A stretch of 64,000 nucleotides of DNA from Maratus speciosus (GCA_963932465.1 OZ010796.1:80733292-80797291); one strand, 5' to 3'. Counted from the stretch's first letter, positions 1-11,904 are shown. Translations and numbers: made by a program. The notes: generated by a model from the sequence alone, not told the origin.

Positions 1-92
1 CATTTCAGCCTCTTGAAACAAATAATTTTTTTAATTATCTCCAATCTGAGATTCCTTTACCACCACCACTTTAATACTATAGAATTAGCCTA

Positions 93-335
93 TAGGCCTG
101 CGAGCAGACACAAAAATGGCGGCTGTCGTAGGCGGATTTTCTTAAGCGTTTGTATGGCCCCCCTAAATTTAGACACCAGTATTTTCTAAAAGTTTTCTTT
201 GACTTACTTAAACTCAGAAAACTAAATTTTGAAAACATTTAAAATTATTGGTATTCAAATTGAAGTGACCGTGCGAACTCTGAAAAAATCCTCCTACCAC
301 AGGGGCCATTTTTGTCTCTCTGCACGCAAGCCTAA
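93..335. mobile_element. Palindromic MITE, ~50-bp terminal inverted repeats
   Basis: The left end begins TAGGCCTGCGAGCAGACA and the right end is its imperfect reverse complement; the match continues through ACAAAAATGGC and a GTAGG(C/A)GGATTTT block, so the arms are about 50 bp. There is no coding potential. No clear target duplication is visible, so the superfamily is unassigned. The next element starts two bases after it. Confidence 0.7.
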
Positions 336-341
336 TATTAA

Positions 342-541
342 CCCTCTGTCTACCAGAAGGGTCCAATGGACCCGACATGTACATTCAAAATATTTATTCA
401 AACCAGAAATTTCTTCAAAACAAACTAAATTTATAAATCAGACAATAATAAGTTAAATAAACAAATTAAATAATTTTAAGTAAAAATTCTGGTGTAGAAT
501 GTTTTTATAAAACTTGAGTAAAATTTTCGGTAGTTCTAGGG
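342..541. mobile_element. TTAA-flanked MITE, family A (copy 1)
   Basis: A 200-bp element lies between TTAA at 338-341 and TTAA at 542-545, with ends CCCTCTGTCTACC and GGTAGTTCTAGGG. TTAA duplication with CCCT ends is typical of piggyBac elements; Kolobok is the alternative. It carries a perfect palindrome GGGTCCAATGGACCC at 359-373, 17 bp from the left end. A second full copy in the opposite orientation is at 63184-63383, also 200 bp. The insertion sits immediately after the C-terminus of the Mutator-like pseudogene on the other strand. Confidence 0.85.
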
Positions 542-901
542 TTAAGGAGGCGGTACCTGGACCGTACATGACGTCTGCCGCGATCTCCTCCGGCTTTTTT
601 GAGCAGCTTTTATCGGTTGCCTTTGGGCTCTCGTGTCGGTGAATACTAGCTGAGGATCCAAGTTGTCGGATAATCGCAGTGCACTTGGGCCAATTGTAAG
701 GTTTAATAATTGCATCATTTCTAATACACCAGTATATCCATCGTTAAATATACTAACTGCAATATAAGATGCAATCTCAACAATTTTCGTGCGACAGTAA
801 TTCACTTTTGGAGCCATAGACCAAATGACAGCGTTTAGACTTTCGTTATTATTCTGAGTGTATTCTTCTAAACAGCGTTATACCAAATCGGCATCATTTA
901 A

Positions 902-1308
902 CACTAGAATGCCCGGGAGGAGTCGATTCGACTCCGACCATATGATTAACACTAGAACCGCCGTTAGGGGTGATTTTGACCCCTGCCAAAATTGATAATA
1001 GTCTATTCGAACCTGAAATTTTTTCATAAGATATGTTATATCTATGAAGCACAAAAATAGGCTAATTCAATAAGTTAAATATTTTTAAATAGAAATTCTG
1101 GTGTGAAATACATTTTTATAAAAATTGAGTAAAATAAACGGCGGTTCTAGTGTTAAATGACAATTGGAATCAGAAATTCTTTCACAAAATAAGTTAAATT
1201 TTAAAAACGCAGATTTACGTTAACTAAATCAGTCAAATAATTTTAAATAAAAACTCTGGTATAAAATACTTTTATGAAACTTGAGTAAAATTTCCGGGCG
1301 TTCTAGCG
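902..1308. mobile_element. TTAA-flanked MITE, family C, interrupted
   Basis: The flanks are TTAA at 898-901 and 1309-1312; ends are CACTAGAATGCCCGG and CCGGGCGTTCTAGCG. The palindrome GGAGTCGATTCGACTCC occupies 919-935, 17 bp from the left end. A family B element sits inside at its internal TTAA. The uninterrupted relative at 31618-31817 (200 bp) shows the empty site, so the nesting order is certain. The host is the Mutator-like pseudogene. Confidence 0.88.
950..1152. mobile_element. TTAA-flanked MITE, family B (copy 1), nested
   Basis: A 203-bp element between TTAA at 946-949 and 1153-1156, with ends CACTAGAACCGCCG and CGGCGGTTCTAGTG. Its palindrome (966-984, AGGGGTGATTTTGACCCCT) starts 16 bp from the end and carries one mismatch; the copy at 26914-27116, also 203 bp, has the perfect version. 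The body aligns with families A and C, with shared blocks such as TTTTACTCAA and AATTTCTGG in opposite orientation. Confidence 0.88.
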
Positions 1309-1462
1309 TTAATCCATCGTATACCGGTTCAATTATTTTTTGGGTAACCACAGGAATAGCATTTTTATGCTTATAAGAATCCAAAGTTACTCGGCTGGAC
1401 GAGTTGATTATAATTCCGCACTCACTTCTAATTGTTATAACTTCGTAAATAATTTGAATTCT

Positions 1463-3110
1463 GAAATGGTTAAAAGCTTGGTATTCTTAATGTATAAAAA
1501 ATTTATCTAGTAAAAAAAGTCGATTTTTTAAAATCTCAGGATGGTGTAACCCCTTAATGAGTTATTTACTTTTCTGTAAATCCAAAAATTGTTAGATCCT
1601 GAAATAGATGACACCATTATTCAACAAATTCAACAAGTATGTCAGAAATATTCCAACGTAACCTTTGCAGATATGACTACCCGCATTGCTATCTGATTGC
1701 TGCTATTGAAAAGGAATCGAACATCACGAGCTTTAAATTTTAACCTTCCATCACCTTTATACTATTTAACTGGATGACTTGTCGTTTGGTATGCGAAGTT
1801 AACAATTGCCAAAAAATCCAAATATACTGATAAAACTGAGTGTTCCTATAAATTATTTTTAAGTTTGGTACAATTTATGTATGAAGACGGTCTTCTAAGC
1901 TTATTTTGTATTATAAATTGAAAGAAGGCATAATTTCCAATATAACAGTTATTTTTGTTTTTCTTTTCGTCATTTTAGGATTGGAGTAATGACCATCGTT
2001 CTGTTATTTTTTGTGGTGGGGGGAGTACTGTAAGTCTACTTTTATTGCACTGATTTGGCTGTACGTGTGTACTCTTCAACTTCGGGTTTTATATGTACTT
2101 TTCTTTTTCATTTAGACATTACTCTATATTTAACTAGACAAAATGCTGCTATAATTTTGATATAATTATTACTAAATGCACAACAAAATTATTTATAAAT
2201 AAACAAAATTCTATTTTATAATAGCTCATGGCTAGCTAGTAGTCACTAGAGGATGGGGCTAAATAATTGGTACTGCCCTGGGCACTCGAATCAAATGCTA
2301 CGCCACTGAACTAATATAAATGTGCGACTAGTATTTGAAAAAGCTTAACTTAAAATTTGTAGAAAACTAATAACCAGGAAGAAATAATCACATATAGCGC
2401 GTGAGTTATAATATATATTTCTGCCTTTTTTTTTTTTTTTCACGGAAATTAGATGTGCATGTGTGAGCGTTTGTTAATACACATTAAAAAAAATGATTGA
2501 AAAGGAAGAAGTGTTGTGTAATTTTCATTCATTTTAACGATCTTTACAAAAGAAAGTATGCTTACACAGCGGTATCTGTGTAAATGAACCTGCACAAATA
2601 CGCAGACTGGAGAAATAATTATTATAAGAGATATTTAAATTCACGCGTAACGCTTTGACAGGGTAAACTTTTCAAGATTTTATATGGCAAAACTGGTCTT
2701 GTATAAATTAGAGCATGTATGTGGTAGTGAATTTGTGTGTGTGCATGCCTATTATAATAAGAATTTATTAAAAACGAAAATGTAATGTGAGAAAAGAGTT
2801 TAAGGTGGGAGTTTAAAAATTAATTATATTTAATATTTCGAAAAAATAGACATTTGGACATCTAAGGCTATCTATCATTTATTTAAAACTAAAAACATAC
2901 TTTTTTGTCCTCGTTAATATTAGATTTTTATGAATGTTATAGTCATCCATGTTTTAATTATATTAAGGCTGAAATGGATTTTGTAGGAAGAACACACGGA
3001 GAGCAGTGAGTGAGATCGAAGCTGCATCAATCCAACTATCATATATTATAATACGAGCAAATCTTGTGTGTGTCTATGGGTGTGTGTAAATTTAATCTAA
3101 AAAAGCAGCT
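1463..3110. other. Unassigned AT-rich DNA
   Basis: No gene, RNA or clear repeat pair is recognised. Short T-runs occur (around 2427-2440). A plus-strand stretch near 1590-1700 reads without stops for about 38 codons but matches nothing I know. The part next to 1463 may be intron or 5' sequence of the Mutator-like element. Confidence 0.4.
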
Positions 3111-3114
3111 CTAA

Positions 3115-3990
3115 CGATTTTGACTAAATTTTGTATCTTACTGCTTTCGGGTAGAAGTAGACCATTGGGCTAGGTCACATGTTCGAAAAAACTCGATTAG
3201 TGGGACATTTTGGCGTCACTACGGACCAGTGCATTTCAATTAAAATGGAGGTTGAAGCAGTTATTAAGTTGCTGAACAGTTGGCAGCAAACGAAGTTGCA
3301 AAATTGGCAACATTTCGCCAAAGTTGGCGAAATATTGCCAAATTTCGCGATATTTGGCGAAATATTGGCAAAATTGGCAAAATTTTGAAGGGGAAATAGA
3401 TTTTGAAGGTTACCAATGCCAAAAAATAGGTTTGGACTAAATTAAAGTATGTTGCCAAAGTTGGTGATATTTGGCAAAAAAATTGGCCTTCATAATCTGA
3501 AGGCATCTTTTAGAAATTCCCAATAGGAGCCGAGATACATGATCCAACCAATCAGAGTCCTTTTGACTAAGCGATTTTGACTAAATTTTGTATCCTTACT
3601 GTTTTAGGGTAGGAGAAGACCATTGAGCTAGGTCAATCTTACTACGGGTCAATGCTTATCAATGGGAATGGGGATTGAAACAGTTAAGCTGTTGAAATGT
3701 TGGCAGTAAAAGAAGTCACAACGTTGGCAAAATTTTGTCAAATTTAGAGATATTTGGTGAAATGTTGGTAAAATTTGCGAGGTTTGGCGGGAAAATTTAC
3801 TTTCAAGATTACCAATCCCAAAACACAAGCCTGGTGCCAAATGAAACTCACCAAGTTTGCGAGTTTTCGCCAAATTTTGGTGATAATTGGCAAAAAAATT
3901 GGATTTTAAAATCTGAAGGAATTTCCTAGACCTTTCCTATAGAAACCGAGAAACATGATTAAACCGAACACAATCCATAGAATGTTTTTA
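3115..3990. repeat. Two-unit tandem duplication, period ~457 bp
   Basis: Units start at 3115 and 3572 with the shared text CGATTTTGACTAAATTTTGTA, followed by TAG(A/G)AG and GACCATTG(G/A)GCTAGGTCA, and both close with GAGA(T/A)ACATGAT. The middle of each unit is rich in interspersed TTGGC and GCCAA blocks that can pair with each other. No protein is supported. A GTGTGTG run and TAAAAAAGCAGC text precede it, so it may be a fragment of a dispersed element. Confidence 0.7.
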
Positions 3991-4030
3991 ATTTTCACTG
4001 AGCATAACTCGGTCTTCCCAGAGGCTACTT

Positions 4031-4365
4031 CACGCCCGCGAAAACACCCGCTCGCTTATGTTAATCCTAGGGAAGAATTTTTTTTTTTTTAATCTCGTTC
4101 GCATTTTAATACTATTTTGAACAGATTTCTTTTGCATTGGATAGCTGGGGTCGAACTCTCATTTTCGAAACCGGTTTCGAAAATTAAAGTATTCTCATAA
4201 AAAATCACTGCAAACAAAATCAAAAAGGTCTTTGCAGAGATCGATCTCAGCTATCCAATGCAAAATAAAAAAAACATTTAAAAATACTGCAGTGCGGACG
4301 AGGTAAGTTAAAAAAAATTCTTCCATAGGATTAACATTAGCGAGCGTGTGTTTTCGCGTGAGTGA
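4031..4365. mobile_element. Fully palindromic MITE
   Basis: The left arm (GCGAAAACACCCGCTCGC near 4038, then TGTTAATCCTA and GGAAGAATTTTTTTT) is repeated in reverse complement up to 4365. Inner blocks GCATTGGATAGCTG and its complement also pair, so nearly all 335 bp folds back. No coding potential. Confidence 0.75.
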
Positions 4366-4563
4366 AAACACCCGCTTCAACATGCCCTCTTGAACACGCC
4401 AGCCAACCTTGTTTTGCCCCTTGTTTGATGAACTTTCAGGTGGGCTCTTCGTAGGGTTCGCCTCGAAAGCGGATGGTGCTTTCCGCGATCATTATTAATG
4501 GCAGTCTAAAATTAATTTCCTATACTTAATACATTGTCCTCTATTTCTCTTATAAAATTGAAA

Positions 4564-5701
4564 TGGAGCATTCTCACAAACTTTTGACTTTTATGTCCCT
4601 GAATAATAATTTTTATTTTAGTGCATATTCTTGTGGGTTTTTTTTTCATATACTTGGGAACACCCCATTGCATGATTGCATAACAATATTAAGGAGATAA
4701 ATAAGTTTTGGACGGTGTTGGTGGTCCAAGTACCAGGAAAACTCCTATACCGTCCTGTGACTCTAATGCTGATTTTTAAGTTTGGAGCTGTCTGTATAAA
4801 ATTGTTTCAATAAAAGTAATTCGATGAAATTTTTTTCCAAAACTAGGACAACTGTTTTATATAAATATGTAACAAAAAAATTAACCTGCACACATTTTTA
4901 CGGTTTATATTATTTTTTTAACACTGTCCCTGGGTTTTAGATTCCTTAATATCCCTCTTGCCAAACTTATACAGAAAATCACTTCAGATGCAGCCACAGA
5001 ATTTTTTTCAAGTTTTATCTCATGCAGAAGTATGCGAGAGAAAGAATGTCTAAAATTCTTTGACAGGAAATTTACTGCAGAATTTCAATCAGCATTTAAA
5101 TATCAATTTCAAGCACCGTGGCTTTATTGGTAGTCTTAACGTCCCCAAGGTTTATTCCTGCACTTTTCGAGATAAATAATTTTTTTTTAATTTAATCCAA
5201 TGTAAATAACTGTTTCTAGAAATCAATGAACATTGTGGCTATCATTTAGTCTTAACATGATTTGCCTAAAAATAGTGGTAATTTTCCTTACAATCCCCCC
5301 TTTTTTTCCATTACCGCCCCTTTTTTTTCCATTACCGTCCCTTTTTTCCCCTTCCGTCCCTTCTTTAACACCCCTTTAAGACAATGTTATACCAAAATTT
5401 TGTACTAAAAATACTACATTGTTATTATTTCTTATTTGAATGTCCTGTGGGTACTATGCAAATTCAAAATAAGTAAAAATTTAGAAGAAAATAGAAAGTT
5501 ATAGTGATAAAATAGTAAGGAAAATTAAACTCGGAAGTTTAACTTAAACCTCAGTTAAATAAAAAAATTTTCGCTGTTGACCAGTTTTTCTTTATTTTGA
5601 ATCATCAAGGCATTCGTCTATCAGATTAAAATGTTATTTTAGCAAGTTTATTTTCACCATAATTTCATTCCCGAAAGTCAAAAGATTGTGAGAATGCCCC
5701 A
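4564..5701. mobile_element. Probable inverted-repeat element, ~1.1 kb
   Basis: Ends share TGG(A/G)GCATTCTCACAA, then CTTTTGACTTT, in inverted orientation. The similarity fades after about 45 bp. The interior has no recognisable gene and includes a pyrimidine-rich tract at 5296-5373 built from CCGTCCCTTTTTTCC-like units. The target duplication is not clear. Confidence 0.45.
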
Positions 5702-5869
5702 AATATCCATTCATAGATCCATAACATATTGAAATATATTCAGATTTAAGATTTCTAAATTAAAAACATAGCTCTAAAGCTTGGAACCAGAGTCTCCCTT
5801 CAAAGGAAAAAAAGTATTTCGTATCAAAATGTATTCACAAAAGTAAACATCATAGTCCGAGAGCTGTTA

Positions 5870-8536
5870 AACATTTTAGGGTAGGTACTTGAGGCACTCT
5901 GAAAATTTGTGTAACACTTCTTTTGCAATGTCTGAATACAAAATCGAATGTCTGGCTGAAGGATCGTGGCACTTAGCGAACCAGTGATTTTTTAAATTTC
6001 CAAAATTTTCGTTGCAAGAAAAAAAAATCCTTGAAACATTTTGAAATTTTAATACCTTCAAATTTAGTATTTAATGAAATAAAAAATATAAAAGCCAGAT
6101 TATTTCGTCGGACCAGACGCTTTTCAAGTGATATTTTATAATTACCGAAAAAAAGTATTTCATGCACGGTGAGATTGAGACAGAATAATATTTATGCTTA
6201 GAAAAAAATATTTTGAAAATGATAGACACTTTTATTGGAACTTTCTGCTTGCCAGACAACAGGGAATGTTAAACACGAGTGCCAGTAAAGCTGAGCTTGC
6301 GGTACCGCGCTAAAGATCCATTTACTGACTTACGATACAAACCAAGCGCAAACCGCGTTGCAGTGCCTCGCGAAAGGTATCTTGAGATGAATTTCAACTG
6401 GATACGTGCGCAATCACAACAAATTAAACTGCGACAGGCCCTCGCAAGACTACGTGACACATAGCAAGCGTGTAGTTGTTCGGAAAATTTTGGAGCAGTT
6501 AAAAAATTCTTATTCGTAGTGAAACATGTGCAGCTTTAAAAGTGCTATTTTGTTTGTACATTAAACATTTTTTATTTTTATATAATACACGTTACTTATA
6601 TATATTAATCAAGGAAAGTAAACTAAAAATTGTGTTATTGGCACAAAAGGCGATGGAAAAATCACTATTTTTAGTGAAAATACTCTACAAAAATGTTGTG
6701 AAGTGGTGAAAATTTGACAAAAACATAAGTTGAAATATAAAGACATTATTTTACCATCCAATGCTAATCTGAAAGAGGGTTATCATAGACATTGCTATAA
6801 AGAAAATCCAATGTGCTTTTTTCATTATGATGATATCTTCATCATCTGATGGTATTCATCATATTCAGTGCAATTCTTAATTAGGAATAGTATAATTTTG
6901 TTGTTATTCCTTATACACTGTAAAAAAAAATACGTCAAATTGACAGGAAAAATTGTCAATTTTGGCGCCAATTTAAAACCGTTTCATTTACAACTGTAAT
7001 TTTTTATTAAAACAGTTTTTTTTTCTGTGAAAAATACAGATTTGTCCTGCAAAAATTACGAAATTCAGTTTCTTTTACAGAAAAAACTGTTTTTCTTCAA
7101 AACAGTCTTTTTCTGTAAAATATACAATTCTTTTCTGTAAAAATTACAGATTTTTTTTTACAGTGTAATAATATATTCACAAACAGCGTAAGACATTCAT
7201 ACTCCTTGACTAAAATAAATCTAGATAGATAGAGGAAAACACTAACACTCATTATACCAACTATAGAATATATTTGTGTATACTATATTTATATCTTTTA
7301 CCTGTATATCTTAATACAATAGCTGTAGCATCTACTCGTCTATGAATTTACTACCTGCATGAATTTCAATAGTTGTCTCAATGAATGTAAAGAAACAGTT
7401 TACACTAAAATATCTTTTTAACATCATATAATTTTAGAAACTATTAACTAGGAAGGTTTGCATAAGCGCACACTCAGAAAACTTTGGAAACTTTTGTGAA
7501 AAATACTCTTTAATTAAAAAAAAACTTTGTCTGCTCTTTATACGGAACTAGTTCAAGAAAGTTTAACTTAAAAAAATATACTTTTATAACTATGATATTG
7601 TCATATACATTTATATGTACATGTAATGAAATTTAACGATCGTTTAATGACGGTTAGTACAAAATTTAAACTGATTGAGCACAGTCAATTTGACTTCGAT
7701 AGTGTTAGTGTTGGAGACAACATGAGAAAAGTATTGTTGTCATGGAATTTTTTTTTTTTTTACTTTCCATGATTAATATACATAAGTAACGCGTATTATA
7801 TAAAAAGAAAAAATATTTCAATATACAAACAAACACAGCTGCACTTGGTTCACTACGAATAAGAATTTTTTAACTTCACCAAAATTTTCCTAACAACTGC
7901 ACCTTGCTATGAGTCACGTAGTCTTACGAGAGCCTATCGCAGTTAGGTTTGTTCTGATTGCGCGCGCATCCATTTGAAAATCATCTTAAGATAGCTTTCG
8001 CGTGGCACTGCAATTTGGTTTACGATTTGTTTGTATCGCAAATCCGTAAATGGATCTTCAGCGCGGTACCGCAAGCTCAGCTTTACTCGCTCTCGCGTTT
8101 AACATTCCCTGTTGTCTGGCAAGTAGAAGGTTTCAACATAAGCGTCTGTCATAAAAAAAAAAAAAAAAATCTAAGTATAAATATTTTTCTGTCTCAATCT
8201 CAGCGTACCGCAAATACGTTTTTTCGGTAGTTATAAAATACTACATGAAACGTGCCTGGCACAATTTTTGGTCCGACTAAATAGTCTGGCTTTTATATTT
8301 TTTATTTCATTAAATACTAAATTTGAAGGTATTAAATTTAAAAAATGCCTCAAGGAATTTTTTTTTCAACAAAAATTTTGGAAATTTAAAAATTCCCTAG
8401 TCCGCTATGGGTCTCGATCCTTCAGTAAGACATTCGATTTTGTATTCAGACATTGCAAAAGAAGTGTTACACAATGTGTGTTACACACAACTTCGTGGTG
8501 CCTCAAATACCTACCCTAAAATGTTAAACAGATCTC
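5870..8536. mobile_element. Foldback element with ~770-bp arms
   Basis: The left arm (about 5870-6635) and right arm (about 7765-8536) are diverged reverse complements. Paired landmarks are CATTTTAGGGTAGGTA at both outer ends, CTTCTTTTGCAATGTCTGAA, CGGTACCGC with AAGCTGAGC(T)TGC, and GTGACTC/GAGTCACGTAGT near the inner part. Short open frames in the GC-richer arm section (6269-6464) are by-products of the palindrome and are not called genes. The inner 1.1 kb holds a separate MITE at 6916-7165. Confidence 0.8.
6916..7165. mobile_element. CACTGTAAAAAA-type MITE
   Basis: Ends are CACTGTAAAAAAAAAT and its reverse complement, flanked by TA on both sides. The interior repeats CTGTAAAA and TTACAG in both orientations. 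Short elements with this end are common in animal genomes. It lies in the loop of the foldback element. Confidence 0.7.
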
Positions 8537-9242
8537 CTGCTACTATGGGATATCATTGCACGTAATAGTGCTTAAGCTGCAGCAATTGGGTTTCTTGAAA
8601 CTAATTGAAATCAAACAGGTAGCAAAGCAAGTATTAACAAATCTGCAGATCATCAGCCCCAATGTCAACTGTTGAAATCGCATATTTATTTCGATCTTAC
8701 TTTATTTAATATCTAAAGTTTTCTAAACATTTTTTCCATATCATTTTACTTTTGGTGAACAAATTTTACAGCAGTTTCATAACGGGGTTTTAAAAATTTT
8801 CATAGCTTTAAAATGTTAAACTTATAAGCTTTATGCTTCTTTTATACCATGAATATATCACGGTTTTAAAGTGTAATAAGCGTTCTAAATGAAAAACCGT
8901 GGGAAGAACTTGAACTGCAGTTGCCTAAATTCGATGATGCACTCTAATTTCAAGGCCATTTGGTCACTTTAGTTTTACTGCATGTAAAATAGCGGGTAGT
9001 TTGTGGGGAAATTTAACTGTCGTTTTCCATCTTCAATACGATTACACATGCAATGATTGGGGGGAATTTTGGATTATTTGTTTTCGTAAACTCGCTGCAA
9101 ATCAATACTGTTTACATTCAGGTCCAACATTGGACAATATCGCATTCATTGGAAGTACATCTAATGAAATACAAACATTGTCTGTTCACTGAAAATAATG
9201 AAATGCCACAGTCAAAGAAATACTTTATTTACATTGGAAATA
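8537..9242. other. Unassigned AT-rich DNA
   Basis: No gene or repeat partner in this window was recognised; open frames are short and unconvincing. Confidence 0.4.
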
Positions 9243-9749
9243 CAGGGTGTCTCCAAAAAATGTATATACACAAAATTGCTTCCTCGGTCCGGATCATCTT
9301 CATTGATAGCGTGTACCATTGTTGTAATGCACCTTTTCCATTTACAATCTCTGAAAACGTAATGGATACTTGATTGGCTGCTGCAATCTCATGACTTGGT
9401 CGTCTTAGAGATTTTTTTAGATGTTTTGCGATAACTTTCCGGTACTCTTTCTTGACTGGTGAAGCTCGTTGATGTTCTTGGTCTTCTGGTAGGTTGTCTA
9501 TGAGTATCCTGAATAGTTCCATTCGTTTCAAACATACATTTTATCCGATTAATTATAAGTTGCCTAAGTGGATCTGCTTGAAACTGCCTGCGATTTTGTC
9601 ATCGTACATCTGCTATATTTTCATAAATTGTCTTTTTTCAAAAGTTAATCTTGCTCTATTCGTTATTTCCAATTAATTACACCCAGAAAATAAAGAAAAA
9701 CCATAAAGTTATGACCCGAACAGTGTATACAATTTTTGAGGAAACCCTG
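9243..9749 (-). mobile_element. Decayed IS630/mariner-group element, TA-flanked
   Basis: The left end CAGGGTGTCTCCAAAAAATG and the reverse complement of the right end CAGGGTTTCCTCAAAAATTG match, each preceded by TA. At 507 bp it retains only the N-terminal part of a transposase on the minus strand. The CAGGGTGT end is the same type as in the two elements at 13526 and 20302. Confidence 0.75.
9390..9690 (-). pseudogene. IS630-type transposase N-terminus, broken
   Basis: On the minus strand, frame fragments read NRARLTFEKRQFMKIY and then FETNGTIQDTHRQ followed by RRPRTSTS. This is the usual N-terminal helix-turn-helix and linker of one arthropod IS630/Tc1-group transposase family (LTFEQR-, FE-DGTVQD-, GRPRTS- as I recall it). 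Stops and at least one frameshift separate the pieces. The catalytic D,D,D/E domain is absent, so the element is an internally deleted remnant. The open frame at 9229-9531 is a different frame of the same DNA and is not the protein. Confidence 0.65.
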
Positions 9750-9751
9750 TA

Positions 9752-11137
9752 TTCTCAATAAATTGTGAAATATTAATTGCCAATATCTGTGAAATACTGG
9801 TAAAATGCACAATAAGAATATTGTCCAAATATTGCTTTTCTATTAAGGCAGTTTTCTTTTAAAAGTGGTCTTTCCCGACCCTCTGAGCCGCACGCTATCT
9901 CATCAATAAGATTTTTAATATGAATTTTACTATTTTATTAATTTATTAGTCTATTTCCAAGGCTTAAATTCTATTTCTGAATTCAAACAAAATATGTGCG
10001 ATTATATGATATATTGATGACAAAACAATTAATTCATACAAGTCATTAAAAATTCGAAATAAACCTAAGGTTCTTATTGCCAACAAAGTTCCATTTATAT
10101 AACTTTAAATAATCAAATTAATGACAAACATTATTGATTTTAAATCTCTTTTTTATAATCATTGTTTTATACAATATATCATACGGTAAGTCTAACAGTA
10201 TTTAAGTCTAAAAGGAAAAAATAAAATGATGTAGAAACATAAAGATAATAAAATACTCAACATTTAAAGAACAATATCTATATCTAACTATATAACTATA
10301 GCTATATCTATAGTATAGCTATATCTATAGTATAGCTATATCTATAGTTTATCTATATCTATATCTATATCTAACGAAACAGTCAAATTTTAGAAAAACT
10401 TATCCAAATATTTGACAAAGATATCCGAAATTTTAATATATCACGTAATCAGAGTGACACAAAGGCATACATAAAAATGTGATCACGTCTCTTGAGCAGT
10501 CCTCAACTAAAGTTTCGGTCATGAATTGATCCAGAGAAGACAAATGAGAAAGATTACAGGATTTTAAGTATTAAATAAAATAAGATCAATATAAAAATAT
10601 GACTTGCACAGATAATGTTGACACTTCTGATCAGCATACTTACTAATTATATATTGCACGAGGTAACATAACATGCTTAATGTCTGGGATAATCAAACAT
10701 AAAATTTCCTGAGAGAAGCTTAAATAATCAAATTTATTTGAACTCGAAACTCACAAAAGTTTATAAAAGCAACTAAAAATCATTTACCTAGGAAAAAAGT
10801 TTTTATTATTATTTCTGAATTTTTTATTAACAAAACATAATGTAAAATACATAAAGGGAATGAATCATTATTTAGAGGAAACGTTGTAGTCATATTTTTA
10901 TTGCTTTTGAATAATAGCAGTTACATTATTTAACAAAATATATTCAAACTGTGCTTGTATAGGAATCGATAATTTTTTTCATTGTTATTACTATTATTAT
11001 TATCATAATAATATTATTATTATATGCATTCATTTAAAATCTAAATACGAATTTAAAAAAAAAAATTATGCAATATACAGTGATAATGTTGGGGCATTTT
11101 ATTAAGTAGCATTTGTTAAATGTCGCTCGTTAACGCA
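9752..11137. other. Unassigned AT-rich DNA with simple repeats
   Basis: No gene is supported. A TATCTA/TATAGC simple repeat lies at about 10275-10375 and ATT-rich tracts at 10990-11030. Confidence 0.5.
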
Positions 11138-11141
11138 TTAA

Positions 11142-11368
11142 CCCTCTCGCTGCGCAACCCGAGATATACTCGGGCATACATTTATCCGTCTAATTAATAC
11201 TATTTGGTTATTCCCACCACTTATTTTTCAGCGAAAACTTTGTCTGATAATCAGGACATTTTCCACGATTATGTAGTTAAAAATTTCTGCTTTAAAGAGC
11301 CGATGATGAAAGATTAATAATTCTGTAAAATACGCTCATCGCGAAGAATTACTTACGCAGCGAGAGGG
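11142..11368. mobile_element. TTAA-flanked MITE, family F (copy 1)
   Basis: Flanked by TTAA at 11138-11141 and 11369-11372; both ends read CCCTCTCGCTGCG inward. The palindrome CCCGAGATATACTCGGG at 11158-11174 starts 16 bp from the left end. Relatives are at 28690-28999 and 31397-31613. Confidence 0.88.
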
Positions 11369-11392
11369 TTAATATAGAAAGAAAACATTAAA

Positions 11393-11589
11393 GGTCATTT
11401 CCACGAGCACTTGTCGTGTCAATCACATACTATATGATTTTTGACTACCAGTATTTTAGAACGGGAAAATGTGACTTCTTTTATGGGAGATATCTCATTA
11501 ATTTAAAAGGCAATGCAAAATTTTATAAAATAATTGTGGCCAACAAGCATAGTATGTGACTTACACGACAAGTACTCGTGGAAATACCC
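11393..11589. mobile_element. Palindromic MITE
   Basis: The ends pair over about 40 bp: left GG(T)CATTTCCACGAGCACTT and the reverse complement of the right GGGTATTTCCACGAGTACTT, followed by GTCGTGT and TCACATACTAT in both. TAAA flanks both sides, a possible short target duplication. It lies between two other MITEs. Confidence 0.75.
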
Positions 11590-11594
11590 TAAAG

Positions 11595-11745
11595 CATAGC
11601 TGCCAACTGTTACGCTTTCTAGCTACCACTAAAATTTAATAGAGATTTTCGTCTTGCTTAATCGTGAGATTTCGGCGATTAAATAAAACAACATTTACTA
11701 TAAAATTTTAGTGATAAGAAGAAAGCGTAAAAGTTGGCAGCTATG
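11595..11745. mobile_element. 151-bp MITE, CATAGCTGCCAAC ends (copy 1)
   Basis: The ends are CATAGCTGCCAACTGTTACG and its near reverse complement; the arms include AGCGTAA and CCACTAAAATTT blocks. Two more copies of exactly 151 bp occur at 39026-39176 and 44904-45054, and a longer relative at 12397-12630. This copy lacks a clean duplication (CTAAAG against AATAAA). Confidence 0.85.
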
Positions 11746-11904
11746 AATAAAGCGATAATGAGTAAAACCATGACAAAAAATATATCCAGATAAAATTAAA
11801 TCTTTAATAAATTGTACACAGTAATAATAACGTTCATATTGAAAAATTAATGAAATTCAATAATTTCAAAGCGTAATTTCACTGCTGAAATGTAGTTGAA
11901 AAAT

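Larger units (their letters stand above)
546..1462 (-). pseudogene. Mutator-like transposase, C-terminal part, broken
   Basis: Read on the minus strand, and stepping over the TTAA element at 902-1308, one frame runs for about 170 codons. It contains KHKNAIPVV, then RCLEEYTQNNNES, then VIWSMAPK, KIVEIASYIAVSIFNDG and a final MYGPG. This order matches, from memory, the C-terminal half of arthropod Mutator-like transposases (Pfam Mutator, PF20700), where TQN-NES-N-VW-PK, FN(D/E)G and a closing YGPG are typical. Defects: an in-frame TAA just before RCLEE near 885, a frameshift before MYGPG near 570, and the 407-bp insertion. A TTTCAG at the upstream edge (about 1463) looks like a 3' splice site, so this may be the last exon. 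The N-terminal half and catalytic core are not seen. Confidence 0.6.

Noticed and set aside
1583..1700. About 38 open codons on the plus strand (PEIDDTIIQQIQQ...)
   Set aside because: Looks somewhat protein-like but has no start, no recognisable family and a stop soon after; too short to call.
6269..6464. Overlapping frames on both strands in a GC-richer patch
   Set aside because: They fall in a foldback arm, are overlapping on opposite strands, and the matching arm near 7920-8110 does not conserve the frame.
9229..9531. 100-codon minus-strand frame
   Set aside because: It is the wrong frame of a broken IS630-type transposase; the family-like residues are in another frame and it runs into the element end.
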